In this document: one piece after another, positions 1-11,834 of the stretch
How the letters are laid out: the number at the start of each line of letters is the position of its first letter
How positions within the stretch are numbered: position 1 is the first letter of the stretch
The notes under the pieces: model-generated
The model's input: only the letters and a program-made list of their open reading frames with translations
What the model was told of the DNA's origin: nothing
Databases searched by the model: none
Program-made: the position numbers and the translations under genes
Assembly (NCBI GenBank): GCA_964019055.1
Contig: OZ025208.1
Location: 14,452,097-14,516,096, forward strand
From: Anthopleura xanthogrammica
Taxonomy: Eukaryota; Cnidaria; Anthozoa; Actiniaria; Actiniidae
DNA: 64,000 bases
Reading direction: 5' to 3'

Positions 1-203
1 TGAGGCACTCCAATAACTTACCCTAATGCCCATATATCTAACGAAACAATATTTAGATTGCCAAAAAGGGACCAAGAACTGATCATGGGGCACTCCAATA
101 ACTTACTTCAATGCCCTTTATCAAATGAAACCAATATTTGGAGTGCAAAAAAGGGACCAAGAATTGATCATTGAGGCACTCCAATACCTTACTGCAGTAC
201 CAT
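1..203. repeat. Tandem repeat of about 86 bp, cut by window edge
   Basis: A unit beginning GGCACTCCAATAACTTAC and containing AAAAGGGACCAAGAA recurs at about positions 4, 89 and 175. That makes a little over two diverged copies. It lies inside ACOX1 intronic sequence and is truncated by the window edge, so the copy number is a minimum. Confidence 0.7.
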
Positions 204-229
204 TTATCAATCAATCGATCAATCAATCG

Positions 230-260
<31 letters not shown>
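204..260. repeat. (CAAT)n microsatellite
   Basis: About 14 tandem tetranucleotides of the form CAAT, with a few CGAT variants, run directly on from the 86-bp repeats. They sit about 90 bp beyond the last visible ACOX1 exon. Confidence 0.85.
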
Positions 261-348
261 TTTATTAGGGTTATTAAAAAGATAAAGACTTTGTCCTTTT
301 TCCAATCTACCCAATCTACCCAATAATCAAGCATATTGACATCTTTAC

Positions 349-3300
349 CTTGCAACTTGGAGAAAGAGCACGACGTTATCTCCTTCATACGTACAAGAAG
401 CATTTATCATCATGTAGATGTCAGGCAGCATACTAAAAGCAGAGAATCCATGCCCTCCACAACAAAGTCGACAAATCTCTGAATAATTAAGGGCCTGTCC
501 AGTAATAAATGCCTTTAAACTGCTAGTGATGGAATGCATCTAATAAAAAAAAAGTAAAACATAAGTTAAAAAGATATGCAATATTGTTGGAGATTTGAGA
601 ATGAGCTAGCAAAATAGAGTAAAGGAGATGACAGGACAGAAGAAGAGAGGAGAGCAAAGGAGAGGAGAGAAGAGGACAGAAAAGGACAGGAAAGGACAGG
701 AAAGGAAAGCAGAGCAGAAGAGAATCTGACAGGAGAGAGATTACAAAAATGGCAATAAGTCACATGAGAAACAGAACAAGTTTTAATGAAGGAGTACATT
801 CATGCCCCTCTTTTGTTCACTGTTTTCGTCTTTCATAATGTTGGTTCCCAAAAGATCATTGTCAAGCTTACCTCAGGGAGAGAGGAATAATCCCCTACCG
901 ACATCTTATTCTTCAATGTGAAATATTCACTTATCACTCGAGCAGAAGCAAATTTATAGGCATAAGAAGTGGCTAACGCAGGCAACAACCTGTACTGTTG
1001 AGTCTTGAAGTCTATTACTTGAAGTTCACCTTCTCTAAAAGTTAATAAAAAGCAATAATCAGTAGAAAGAATTTGTGCTAGAACTTATTGTAGTGGTGGA
1101 TTGGAAGAGCTCGCCTCTCACCAATGTCACTTGTTCAAGTCCCACAAGGTTTGGTGTCATATGTGAGTAGTTGTTGGTTCTCTCCTGCGCTTTGAGGGTT
1201 TTTCTCCGGGTTCTCCAGTTTTCCTCCCTCAACAAAAATCAACTTCTAAATTCTAATTACTCTGCGTAACTCTAACAGAGCCCTAACAAACTCTACTCAT
1301 AAGTGATGAGCCCAGGAATTTAATCCAAGACCCCAATGGGGAAAATTAAGTGCACTATGTCCTCCTTGATTCTCAACTTTATGTGGGACATGCCAACAAC
1401 ATCACCATATATATATTACCCTTCCTTAAGTTCACTTTGTCTTCTGACAGCACTGTAGCGTATTGCTATGGTAACAGCACTTGACAACAATTTAAATGTA
1501 TCTGTGGGGATGGCTGCTCTCACAAACATCATTGTTCCATAAAGAACTTTGGAGTTTTTGGGTTTGGTGAACTTTCCATCTGGAGATACCTTAATTATGT
1601 AAAATATAAGCAAATAATTATCATCATCCGGGTATACACCTATTATGAAAACCTTGTTGGTCGGACATCTAAAATCTGAGACTGAGAGCCAGTGCATGTC
1701 ACAACTCAAAGATTGTGGCATATTTAGATATCAACTTGTTGTGGACTACTTATTAAAAAAGACGAAACAATGATCACTTTTCTTCATATTTCAATTCATA
1801 TCTCACAGCCTACAATTTCTATAGGTCTCAGATTTCAGATTTCAGATTTCCGACTTACATTTTTTGAAACAGTTGTAGATAAAATTTGATAGTTTGAAGG
1901 TCATTGCCACAACCATGACATTACCACTATAATAATATAGATGCAAAAATTTCTCACTTCTGATTGGTTTAAAGCAGTGCAGTTTCCCTGAAACACCAGT
2001 GCAAAAACATGAAACACCAGTGCAAAAACCTGAAACACCGGTGCAAATTACAATTTCCGAAAACGGTCTTGAAACCAAATTTTTTTTGATTCTGCTGTTG
2101 ATAACATTATCAAGCATCAAGACTATGCATTTTCTGATCGCGAAGGAACACGTTTAAGCGGTGAAAACGGCTAAAAAGTTGGTGATTTTGTTTGTTTTTG
2201 AATAAATATTTTGTCGGTTTCAGTTGAAGAGCGCGCGCTGCTGACGCTATCTCACGTCATTGAGCGCGCGCTCAATGAGCTCTTGAAAAACACACATTTG
2301 ATCAACACTCTATGAATATTTATGAGCATGAATATTAATAAACAAGGAATTTTGGTTCGAAATTTTTGCATCTATATTATTAACAAGAAATCGCATGGTT
2401 TTCTCGTGTACTTTGGAATAAATTTGCACTCGCGGGTTTTCAAAAAGCTCAAATAGCACTCACCCTATCGGGCTCATGCAATTTTGAGCTCTTTGAAAAC
2501 CCGCTCGTGCAAATTTATTCCAAAGTGCACTCGAAACCATGCGATTTCCTATACTTATCATCATTAAATAACACCATGAACATCATCATCAGCATCTTTA
2601 TCATTATTATCATTATGTCCATCATCATCATTCATTATTATCACTATCCATTACCATCATCCATAATTTTTTTCTAGCATTTATTGCCATCATTTGGTTA
2701 GTTCCTCTTTTCCCCATCCTCCCCCCCCCCCCCTTCTCACCCTAAGTGTATAGCTCCATCCACTGATCTAAATGTATATCTTTATGCACATTTTCAAATC
2801 TCCAATGAGTTTCGTTTTCTTTCGAGAATAGGACTATATGGTGCTGTCAGTGATTCAAGCAATCGGCAGGCAAGTTATTATTACCTTGGCTGACCCCATC
2901 AGCATATTTTCTCTTGGTATACGGACATGATCAAGCATAAGATAGCCATTATCTGTCCCATTGAAGAAAATGGAGAGTTTTGGACCAATATCTCCAATTC
3001 TTATGCCTATAGTTGTGAAAAAAGTATTTTCATAAAACTAATGATTGGTGCACTAACTGCAGGGGTGGATCCAGGATTATGATAAGGGAGGGGTGCAGCA
3101 TTGTAGGGGCACCTGCACACGAAAACGCTGAACCAAAAAAAGATCTGCCCCTGAAGTGATGCTTGCATTAAGGGAGACAGGCCCAACTAGCTTCACTAAG
3201 ATGTGATGTTAGGTTATGCTATGCCATTCCATTATTCTGGGGGGGGCTTCCAGGGTACTATGAGGTCAAATGAGGTCAAATTCAATCTAATATATATAAA

Positions 3301-6300
3301 GTAGGTGTTATGTATACAATTTACTCCAGGAAGACTTACAGCAATTGATTTTCAACACATGGCTGTCAGTTCATTGTCAATTATTTGCTATTAGAGCAGT
3401 TTTCATATGACTATGAAAAACTCATACTGCAGACTGCGCCTTGCCGTGGCTGTGTCATTGCTGTGCCATGTATGAAACATTTGATATTAGGCCTTTATGT
3501 CACACTGTAAATACGTAGCCGTGCCATGTGCCATGACTTTTCACACTCATAAGAAATCTGCTCTAGTTTACCTTTAAGTTACTTTTTGCTGAATTCTGTG
3601 TATATACACTGTACACACTATACACACTGGTATCCTAAATTAATTTAAATTATCTGTAGAAAGCTAGTGACCTGGAAGTGGCTTATGAGTCTTCAAGTCT
3701 CTCAACGGCACAATAAAGAAGTGTATTCCATGATCTTGACCATCTATGATCAACCTTGCAACAACAATACCATGTGTGGATGAATGGCCCACTAGAAGAA
3801 AAATAGAAAAGACACCAGTACATATTAACACTGGCAATAAAGATTCAGCAAGTTGAAAGTGCGTAACTGTATATTTGCATTTCTGTACTAAAGGTCAATA
3901 GTCTTATTTCTCCTTCAAATTATATATAACTAGTATACTCTAGATCTAGTTCTGGTCCTTGACTCAGCTGTACAGGTTTGGGTACAGATATTTCAAAGCA
4001 AAAGTCAACTGTAATATCATGTCAAACATGTGCCATTCATACCATATAACTGTTGTGAAATCCCATGGCCACATGATTTCTGTGCTGACATGATCACATT
4101 CCAATAAGTAGAGTAAATAATGAATGCTTGAGATGCTGAAGAAAATATATTTTATTACTTACGGCAGCCAGGCCACCACTTGCAGGCCGTGGGTGTAGGA
4201 CTGTGTATAACAAACTCCTGTGTTCTCTTGTCATATGTAGCTGTTGTTTCTAGTCCTCTGACATTGGTTCCTGGTTTAGAAATACAAATTAGTTTACTAA
4301 GATAGCAGTATATCTTTGTCGGGCAGAGATCACTGTTCAAGTTATAAGATGATTATAGCATGATAAGAAAAAAGACAGACAGTCAGAAAAAAAGATAAAC
4401 AAACAAATAAAGGAAGGAAGGAGGGAAGGAAGGAAGGAAGAAAGAAAGAAAGAAAGGAGAGAAGAAAAAGGTAAAAGAGTGGAAGGGATAGAGAAGCTGA
4501 AAAGCAAGAGACAAATCAAATTGACTGATTGGGAGCAAGGAAGATAGCGAGAGAGAGAGAGAGAGATAGAGGGAAGAGAAAAGAAGAGTATAAAAAAATA
4601 TATACGATAAAGAGGCTGAAAAACTGTATATGCTTTTTACACAGGGGGCACAGAGCACCCTAAAAAGTGTTAAAGAGATGGTACTGAACTCTGCTTTCAG
4701 TGGACCATGATATATATGACATATAATTACTGAAGGATGCATATATAACATCAGACATGTAGTGTACCATGTCCAAGTTCTGTTTGTGCATATGTGCCAA
4801 GAATATCATTTTTTTCTGCCAATGGTAACCATTTATCCATTTGTTCTTTTGTTCCAATATTCTAATAAAAAAATAAAATAAAGTTTGAATTTTTTGTTGA
4901 TATACAGATAGACAATAATTATATACATATGCACTACAGCTAGTGTACCTTGATTGCAGGAATAAACATAGCATCATTCAAACCAGTGGGCAATGGTGAT
5001 CCAATGGCTCTAATAATAAACAAACACCAAATGTTAAATATAGTAGACTTACCTATGTTTGCACATATTTTCTCATTTCACAGGGGAGTCTTTGGGGGTG
5101 GGGGGAGGGGTTCTAGGACCTACTCTTGAGTTTTCTTCAACGAATGCCAAAACTGAACCTTTTGAGTGAGTTTTAGATGAAATGAACCCTTGCCCACCCC
5201 TTTAAAATGACTGAAATTCTCCTGAGTATCATTTTACTGATTCTCATCAAATATTTGACAGTGAAGATTGTTAGTCATTAAACAAAGATTCTCATTCAGT
5301 TAGGAGAGTGATATCATATTTCTAGTTTATACTCATTATCATGCATATATGTGGCAGAGCCAAGGGGAGGGGGCAAGGGGCTTTATGCAGCCCACTGTGC
5401 AATGAAATATTTGAGGTAAGAAAGGTTGATAAGCCCTCTCCCACATTTTTGAAGCTCAAAAGCACAGATAAGGCATTATTGTCATGTCCTGTCATGGCTG
5501 CCATCACCTGATGGTGCAAAGCCTTTATGCAATAGACCTCTTGCACGTGACGTCAGAGCAGCTCAATTTGGAGGGCAGATTAAAAGAATTTTAATCTCTT
5601 GAAAATTGGAACCTATAATTGTTCTGCCCTCAAAATTGAGCTGCATTCCAACTTGCTGCAAGGGGTCTATATCGTACGATGGAACCCTTGCAGGATATCC
5701 CAAAATCAGCTTTATCCAGGGGACAAAACAATAAAAAGTTTACTTCAATGAACAATTGAAATTAACTCTTCTGTCATCTGAAAATTTTGAGCAGCTCTGG
5801 GAATTGCCTCAGAGGGGTCTATCTGCTCAATCACAGGAGAGTAAGATTGTATTGTTTTGCTTTTCAAATTGAGCTGCAAGGGGTCTATTTACTTCTTCAA
5901 AATAAAAAGTTCTTCAGGATCAACAATGTTGTGCTTCCTTTTGATTTCCAAGAAATGTAATCCTCTCTTCAAAGATCTCTCATAGGATTCCTCTCGACTA
6001 TCAAAAAAATTATCTGCATTGTCAAACTCTGGATCATTAATGATGAGGCTTTCTGTTGAGAAATGAAAAAACACAGAATTCGAATGGTTCTTTTATATTT
6101 GAGTTCATTTAGGCATAATTCAGATCTTTGGGGATGTTTGTTGGAACTGATCATATCCGCTGCTTGGTAGAGTACAAACACTAAAAGTTTGCCATCTAAA
6201 TAGTGCTAAATTATTCTAATTCTATTGTTTTCTATTGTTTTCTATTGTTTGTGCTTTTAGTACAAATTAAACAGATTTCATATGACTGTGAAAAGTTCAG

Positions 6301-7408
6301 TGCCATTTGCATGCCTTGCCACAATGGTGTTGTTTTCCTGAAATTTGATTGGCTGATTTTTTCTTGTGCAATGTGATTGGTCTGGTGCACTTAGTCAGTG
6401 CTGTGACCTTGGCGTGACCTTGCCGCAAACATGATGATTTCTAGATTTTTGATTCGCTGATTTTTTCTTGTGCAATGTGATTGGTCTGGTGCACTTAGTC
6501 AGTGCTGTGACCTTGATTGCAGTGACCTTGCCGCAAACATGATGATTTCTAGATTTTTGATTCGCTGACTTTGTGTTGTGACTGTGTTTGTGCTGTAAGT
6601 TTTTCACAGTCATAAGAAAACTGCTCTATAGTACTATTTGTTTCACAGGTTTGGTCAATTAATGTGAGCACTCTAGACTAGGATATATAAATTACTACTG
6701 CTGTTATCATTGCTAGGCACAGCTGGTCGAGACAGCAATCACAAGTTGATCGCCTTCCCTGAAAGGAATTATGGGTCACTATTTTTGGTTAGCATTTTTC
6801 GAGCATTTTCCGAGGATACATTTTTGACTTTTCTTGTTGATTGAAATAGAATTCCGCCATGAGTTCGACTAGTGCTTACGATTAATTCAAAGAAGGAAGA
6901 ACTTCTCTTGGCAGAATATAATGGAAAATGCTAATTCAAAATATGATGTTGAATCCTCCATTCTGATTGGTTGACTGTGAGTTTGTTCTGAAGGTAAACT
7001 CAGCTGGGACAGGTTAATCGGGCAATAGACTACTGTCAATCAAACAAATTGTTCAGTGTCTTTACATGCTCTGATGGAATTGATGGTGTATTGCCCGAAT
7101 TTCCCTGTCGCGACTGTTGTCTGTCTCGATCACCGCGTAGCGATGAAAACAGTTGTTATCTTTCCTAGAAAAAGTTCTAAAGTTTGTTTTTTTTCAATTC
7201 CAAGGAGGAGAGGAGATAGCAAGGGCAAACCCTTTAAAACCCTCTAAATGATTGTGCAATCTGCTATCTAATAATTGATAGAAAAACAAAAATTTTTACC
7301 GAGATATCGTCGTCTAGCAGTTTTAGCCGGTCCGTCGTCCAGGAGGTTTGTGAGTTCTTCGACATTGAAAGACGCTTTTGATCTCTCACGAGCTAAGTCT
7401 TGATTCAT
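349..7408 (-). CDS. ACOX1: Peroxisomal acyl-CoA oxidase 1 (3' end outside window)
   Basis: This gene encodes a flavoprotein for the first step of peroxisomal beta-oxidation, which desaturates acyl-CoA and releases hydrogen peroxide. Ten exons, all canonical and in phase, run 7408-7300, 6052-5893, 5009-4949, 4861-4768, 4270-4163, 3791-3672, 3006-2885, 1589-1420, 1034-872 and 539-349. They give 432 full codons plus two bases of the roughly 660 expected. The start is [15 protein letters not shown], aligned with the vertebrate MNPDLRRERDSASFN. An in-frame Met 24 codons upstream lies in a hydrophobic run and is not used in the family. Family landmarks are [54 protein letters not shown] and CGGHGFS. 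The catalytic base sits in CTYEGDN, and by my count its Glu is residue 421, the number used for the vertebrate enzyme. The C-terminal domain and the expected PTS1 tail lie beyond the left edge. The gene is head-to-head with the JmjC gene. Confidence 0.95.
1092..1345 (+). repeat. tRNA-derived SINE copy
   Basis: The body matches at least eight other copies in this window. Shared blocks are GCTCGCCTCTCACCAA, GGTTCTCTCCTGCGCTT, GGGTTCTCCAGTTTTCC and CAACTTCTAAATTC. The head looks like a tRNA-type A box and B box region, as seen more clearly in the copy near 58.6-58.8 kb. It lies in an ACOX1 intron, antisense to the gene. Confidence 0.75.
2388..2552. repeat. Foldback (MITE-like) element
   Basis: The two arms are near-perfect inverted copies of about 70 bp. 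They start GAAATCGCATGGTTTTCTCG and end CGAAACCATGCGATTTC, with ACTTTGGAATAAATTTGCAC repeated in reverse on the other arm. The loop is short. There is no coding capacity, so it is probably a non-autonomous DNA transposon in an ACOX1 intron. Confidence 0.75.
2560..2735. repeat. ATC-rich microsatellite and C-run
   Basis: Imperfect CATCAT and CATTAT repeats are followed by a run of about 13 C near 2720. This is simple sequence within an ACOX1 intron. Confidence 0.7.
3394..3567. repeat. MITE family B (AGAGCAG termini)
   Basis: A 174-bp element is bounded by AGAGCAGTTTTCATATGACT and its degenerate inverse CTCATAAGAAATCTGCTCT. The same ends and GCCTTGCC / GCCATGACTTTTCACAC inner blocks recur at 6262-6628 and 37418-37590. 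It has the form of a short non-autonomous DNA transposon and lies in an ACOX1 intron. Confidence 0.75.
4370..4600. repeat. Purine-rich tract (GGAA/GAAAG, GA)n
   Basis: Almost unbroken purines (AAGGAAGG, AAAGAAAG, GAGAGAGA) occupy the plus strand for over 200 bp in the ACOX1 intron between exons 4163-4270 and 4768-4861. Mirror-symmetric purine runs of this kind can adopt triplex structure, but that is inference. Confidence 0.7.
5530..5672. repeat. MITE family A (TATAGACCCCTTGCA termini)
   Basis: About 140 bp with inverted ends: TAGACCTCTTGCACGTGACG on the left and its inverse with TTGCTGCAAGGGGTCTATA on the right. Inner arms carry GCTCAATTTGGAGG. The same element occurs at 19241-19375, 40857-41015, 48167-48300 and 50648-50810. 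A relic sits at 5795-5890. It lies in an ACOX1 intron. Confidence 0.8.
5795..5890. repeat. Partial MITE family A copy abutting ACOX1 exon 2
   Basis: One arm, CAAATTGAGCTGCAAGGGG, is intact and ends three bases before the splice donor of ACOX1 exon 2 at 5893. The other arm is eroded. The donor itself reads GTAAAT in the gene's direction, so the element borders or supplies the start of this intron. Confidence 0.6.
6262..6628. repeat. MITE family B copy with internal tandem duplication
   Basis: The outer ends match the family at 3394-3567. Inside, a segment of about 100 bp (with TTTTTTCTTGTGCAATGTGA and CTGGTGCACTTAGTCAGTGC) is present twice in tandem, lengthening the element to about 365 bp. 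It lies in the first ACOX1 intron. Confidence 0.7.
6985..7155. repeat. Copy of a foldback family also at 21062-21228
   Basis: Shared blocks are TCAATCAAACAAATTGTTCAGT, broken here into shorter matches, TATTGCCCGAATTTCCCTG and GATGAAAACAG. The right arm is well kept and the left arm is weaker. It ends about 145 bp from ACOX1 exon 1. Confidence 0.55.
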
Positions 7409-7672
7409 TTTTACGCCTTTTTGGAAAGGTAGTAGAAAAATCAAAGAAAACAAATAATACGATACTCCAAGACTCCACAACTTCGTGCAACTTCGCGCTA
7501 TTGTCGGAAAAGTAGCGAATCCTTTACGATCATCTTCGGCCTAATTTCGGTATATGGTCGGAGAGTGATTTGTTGTCACTCTCTGTCACTCTTCTTATAT
7601 AGCATAGCCAGGTGCAACTTGGCCAGCATTATGCAGGAAGTGAACATCTAAAGAATCAAAAACAGAAGCCAA
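7409..7672. promoter_or_regulatory. Shared divergent promoter, ACOX1 / JmjC gene
   Basis: Only 264 bp separate the two start codons, and they point apart, so both promoters must lie here unless either gene has an upstream non-coding exon. A TATA-like CTTATATAGC occurs at about 7593-7602, some 70-80 bp before the plus-strand ATG. No classical CpG island is obvious. The promoter role is inferred from gene layout. Confidence 0.5.
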
Positions 7673-10608
7673 ATGTCCGTGTTCAAAGCATTTTTAACCT
7701 TACTGACGAACTCTTACACTATTTTAGTCGTTTTTCTTTACATAACTACAGTCAATAGTCAGACTAAGAGTTTGGAATTCCCTGAATTTCCTCCAAAAAT
7801 CATTCCAAGTGACAACCCTTCGATCCCAACAGGACATCTCAAGCCTTTCGGATACCAAAGACCTCCAGATGGCCCTGTAAAAGAATACAAGACTGTACTA
7901 CATCCCAAAGAGTTTTGGAATAACCATGTTAGCCAAAATAAGCCGGCAGTTTTCCGACAGGCAATCTCAAAATCTTCAGCACTTTCAAACTGGGTCGATC
8001 AATATCTCAAAGATCACTATGGAGACTTGGACGTTTTGATTGAATTGAAGAAAGAAAACCGAAGTTTTTCAGCTCAGAGGACAACGTTGGGGACTTTTAT
8101 TGATAATTATAACGAAAAAGATGTGTATGTTGTGACGGTTTTGCCTGACCCGATGAGAAAGGAAATTCAGGTAAGTTGAACAGGAAAATAACTTGTTTTT
8201 TCTTGATATAGAGTTGTTCTCATTAACAGGTGAAACAAAGTGTGCTTAGTAAAGTGTAATAGTCAAAAAAACACATTAGAAGAAAAACAAGAAGAATCAG
8301 AGTGAAGTAGAGTGTAATACGCTAATGCGTATTTCACGGGTTTGTGAGAACCGCTCTAAGCAAAAAAATGCCTGTACTACTATCTGGGAAACCGAAATTT
8401 TCCCTAAAGATTAAAGAAGAATTTTTGATATTGGAAAGTAGATAGAATCAGGATATTTAGTGGAATATACAAAAGAATGAAAAGTAATTTTGTTTTGAAA
8501 TGAGGGGAAAATATCATTCAAACATTGCCTGCCCTACTAGCCTCACTTTCATGTTCTAGCTTCATAATGTATTTTTTTTGCTTTTGTGGGATCCCTTTTC
8601 TTTATCTCCTAATTGTTAAGTAATTAAAGCGAGAATTTTAATTCTTTTTCCCAGGTGCCATCATGCTTATTGTGTGGTTCGTTTGTGGATTATATTCATG
8701 AGACGAACTTCTGGATGAGTTCAGGAGGAACACGGTCTGTTATTCACTTTGATGCAGATCACATCTTGCACTGTCTTGTTGCTGGGCAAAAAGATTGGAT
8801 GTTGATTAATCAGCGGCATGTTGATGATCTTTATATGGAAAGAAGGGTAATTTCTTTAAATTAATACTTTGAATTAACAATTCCATTAAAATTTAGGTTC
8901 ATGATATAATTTCATTATTGATGGTTTGCGATCATTCCCACGAGAAAAAAATAACAAAAGACATGGCCGCCATGTTGGATGATATAACAAAAGAATACAT
9001 TGAAAAATATTTTGTTAAATTCATCCAACATGGCCACTATGACGTCACATGCAAACGATTCAAGAATTCAATGAGTTTTGACATGGTATTATTAATACTA
9101 GTCTAATTATACCCACAATGCAAAAATTATAAAAATAGAATTATTTCTAAATCTTATATAAAATAGAAAAATCTTATCAATTTTTTCCTGAAAAAATAAA
9201 GATTTCATATTAATTTCCTATACTATAATAATAAATTTGATTTATAAGTTAGCATGCCTAATGGCTAGACTATATGTTAATAATAGATTTATATACTTCG
9301 GTAACCTAGCTTACCAACAATGTACAGAAATATGTCATTGATAAAATAAATTAGCAATTTAAATTTATTTCACAGCCAAAAAAATTGTGTACATAACATA
9401 TATTTAGTGATTCTTGTGATTGTTTTTTTTCATACAGTCCAAGTTTTCTGGTTCTGGCTTCACATTGATTGATCCTGACAAAGTAGATATGCTGGAGTAT
9501 CCAAGTGTAGCTAATGTCTCTTGGCAGTATACTACCTTAAAACCTGGTGACTGTGTGTTTCTGCCATCTGGTAAGAGAAATTATCACTTTGTCAGCTTGT
9601 ATTCTGTTAATAATTAATCTCATCATTAACACTCTGAGAACAAGTGTTTGTCAGTAAAAAGTATTTTAACAATGAACATTGCTTGCAGTTAGGTTTCTAT
9701 TTCTTGTACTCTAAATATTGGTTCCACAACTATTTAGATGAACATTATGTGACATTTATCCAAGGGTTTTGGAACTCCTCTTTGGTAATAGATATTTAAG
9801 CCTTTGTCCTCCCCACCTGCCTCCCTCCCTCCATCCGCCTTTGGACCAGATCAGGATGAAGAGCCACTCTAAGGAAATGTCACTGCTAAATCACATCCAT
9901 CCATCCATCCATCTGTCCGTCCGTCCATCCATTCATCCATTTTACTATAGATTTGATAATCCTTCAGGGTTGCTTTACTATCTTGATGTCTTGCTTGATT
10001 GTCTTGTTAACCCAGTGTACATGTGATGCTTGTATTTTTCAGAATATATTCATCAAGTGAGATCATACATCAGAAGCATCTCAGTGACAATGCTCTTCAC
10101 TACTGATACAAACAACACCTTTGATCCCAAAGGATGCGACAAAGCTGATCTAGACTCTGATGTTACACTGGACAAGGTCAATGTCCATTGGACTTACAAA
10201 AAAGGAGATGACTTTATAGAGATGGGTTACATGAATGTAGAAATGCTCCGGGAGACTATTTTATCAGGTTTCAAAAGATTTAAGACAGATAAACTCACAT
10301 TGGAAGAGTTTAAAAGTTTTTGGTCCCTTTCAATGGATGAAGATGACGAAGGACCTGGTCCGAAAGTGGCATTTGAAAAGCTTTTGAAGTCAGTGGATAC
10401 AACAGATTATTTGACCAAAGAAGATGTCGGAAAAATTCCAAGGGATGCTCTCAAAGAGTTGGCCAGAGTCATGGATCCTCCCCACGGACCTAAGAAAGAA
10501 AAGGAACTATTGGACAATGACTTGGATATACGAAAAAGCAACATGTATGACTATAATGAAAGTGAAGATGAGGAAGACAAAGAAAAAAAGCAACGCATTG
10601 AGCTGTGA
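7673..10608 (+). CDS. JmjC (cupin_8) oxygenase with signal peptide and acidic, KDEL-like tail
   Basis: Four phased exons, 7673-8170, 8655-8846, 9438-9570 and 10043-10608, encode about 462 residues. Residues 1-30 form a signal peptide (hydrophobic TILVVFLYITTVNS). A JmjC fold follows. The iron ligands appear as H197 and D199 in SVIHFDAD, with H278 in YIHQVRS as the third, so the site looks complete for an Fe(II)/2-oxoglutarate oxygenase. Residues from about 330 on are EF-hand-like (MNVEMLRETILSGF..., LTLEEFKSF, DYLTKEDV) but lack textbook DxDxDG loops. The tail is strongly acidic and ends KKQRIEL, close to KDEL-type ER retrieval signals, so an ER-lumen protein hydroxylase is likely. Substrate unknown. 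A JMJD8-like or HSPBAP1-like subfamily is possible but I cannot choose between them. Confidence 0.85.
8935..9050. repeat. Foldback in JmjC intron 2
   Basis: CATGGCCGCCATGTTGGATGA and TCATCCAACATGGCCACTATG are imperfect inverted copies about 60 bp apart. This explains an open frame here that is not an exon. Confidence 0.5.
9893..9945. repeat. (CATC)n microsatellite
   Basis: About a dozen CATC and CGTC units lie in the last intron of the JmjC gene. Confidence 0.75.
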
Positions 10609-11834
10609 TTTCTGTTCAATTTTGTTTCATAATTTATCTGCTCATAGTCCACCATTAATATTAGTCCAACTCACTCATGAGGCTTAACGAGGGGGCATAA
10701 GGGGAGTTCATGCAAATGCCGCAAAACCACACAGAAAAAAGTAAAAAACCACAATACTGCAACACTTGCCTTGGCCTTGCATTTACCAAAACAGAACACA
10801 TAGAATCTTTTTCCCCTGATTACTGTGGCCTTAGATTTATGATAACCCCAAACCATGCGGTCTTGTAAAACTGCAATAATGCAGGTTAAAATTAAAATTA
10901 CTGTAAAACTGCACCAAAATTAAGGCAGTAAGTACCACCAACATGAACCCTTACGTCCCCTCCTTGCTATTTCCATTTCCTTCATAAGAAAATTAATTTC
11001 ACCAAAGGTACAGCAGCCTGCTTATTAAGCTAAACTTTACTTCAGTGTGGACCTCTCTGTGTTGCAAAGCAAGACCCACAAAAGTACCTACTGGTTTACA
11101 TTTTATTTAAAGTATATTAATTTTGCAATATTTTTTTGTTATAAACAAATATTAGTAATAATAATATTAATAAGATATAATAATAATGATAATAGAATAT
11201 ATAAACCCCTTGTAGCACATTAGAATGCAACTCAATTTGGCTGACAAAACAATCTTTTGTATATCCATCAAAATTGAACTACTTTGGTGTCATGCAGGTG
11301 GTCGACAGATCACAAAAAAACTGAAGAATGTATTTAAGAAAGAGAAAATAAAATATTTCACTTAGTTGTTTAATCTAGGTGCATGTGTTATTCATGGTTC
11401 GGATGCTTTCAGTATTCCAGTTAAGTGATCACAAATAAATAAGTTTGAAAGCAAGGCTTTGGGGAATGTTGAAGTAATAATGATATTTTTGTTTCCCTAG
11501 AGTTAGTTTTGCTACTGTCCACTTTGATAGTCATTACTCTATCAAAATACATGTTGAAAGTTGGGTATTGGAATTTATGTTTACTGCTACCTTACGTGAT
11601 AAACCAATGGTTAAGCAACTATTGGGATCCCTGTGTCGAAACCTTGTTCTCAGATTTGTAAGCGCACTTTTGATTGGCTGCATTTTATGAGCCAACCAAT
11701 CAGAGCTCGCGTAATATCGATCATATATCTTTCCTCATTCACAATGTTGTCAAAGCGCGCGTGTTGGCTTGGCTTGGCTTTGGTTTACCATTTTATTTGA
11801 CGAAAAAAATATACTATTTTCTCTACAAAATAAA
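10609..11834. other. Intergenic: JmjC 3' flank and SMCHD1 upstream region
   Basis: No gene is supported here. It holds the JmjC 3' UTR (boundary unknown) and an eroded MITE family A copy at about 11208-11300 (CCCCTTGTAGCACATTAGAATGC...). It also holds the SMCHD1 promoter side, with a GCGCGCGTGTTGGCTTGGCTT stretch split by AT-rich DNA at 11754-11780. AT-rich low-complexity sequence dominates 11100-11200. Confidence 0.6.

Noticed and set aside
204..260. CRISPR-like or regulatory array at left edge
   Set aside because: A plain tetranucleotide microsatellite in a metazoan intron, with no spacers.
8918..9106. 62-codon frame between JmjC exons 2 and 3
   Set aside because: It breaks the phase-0 join of exons at 8846 and 9438, has no acceptor, and is explained by a foldback.
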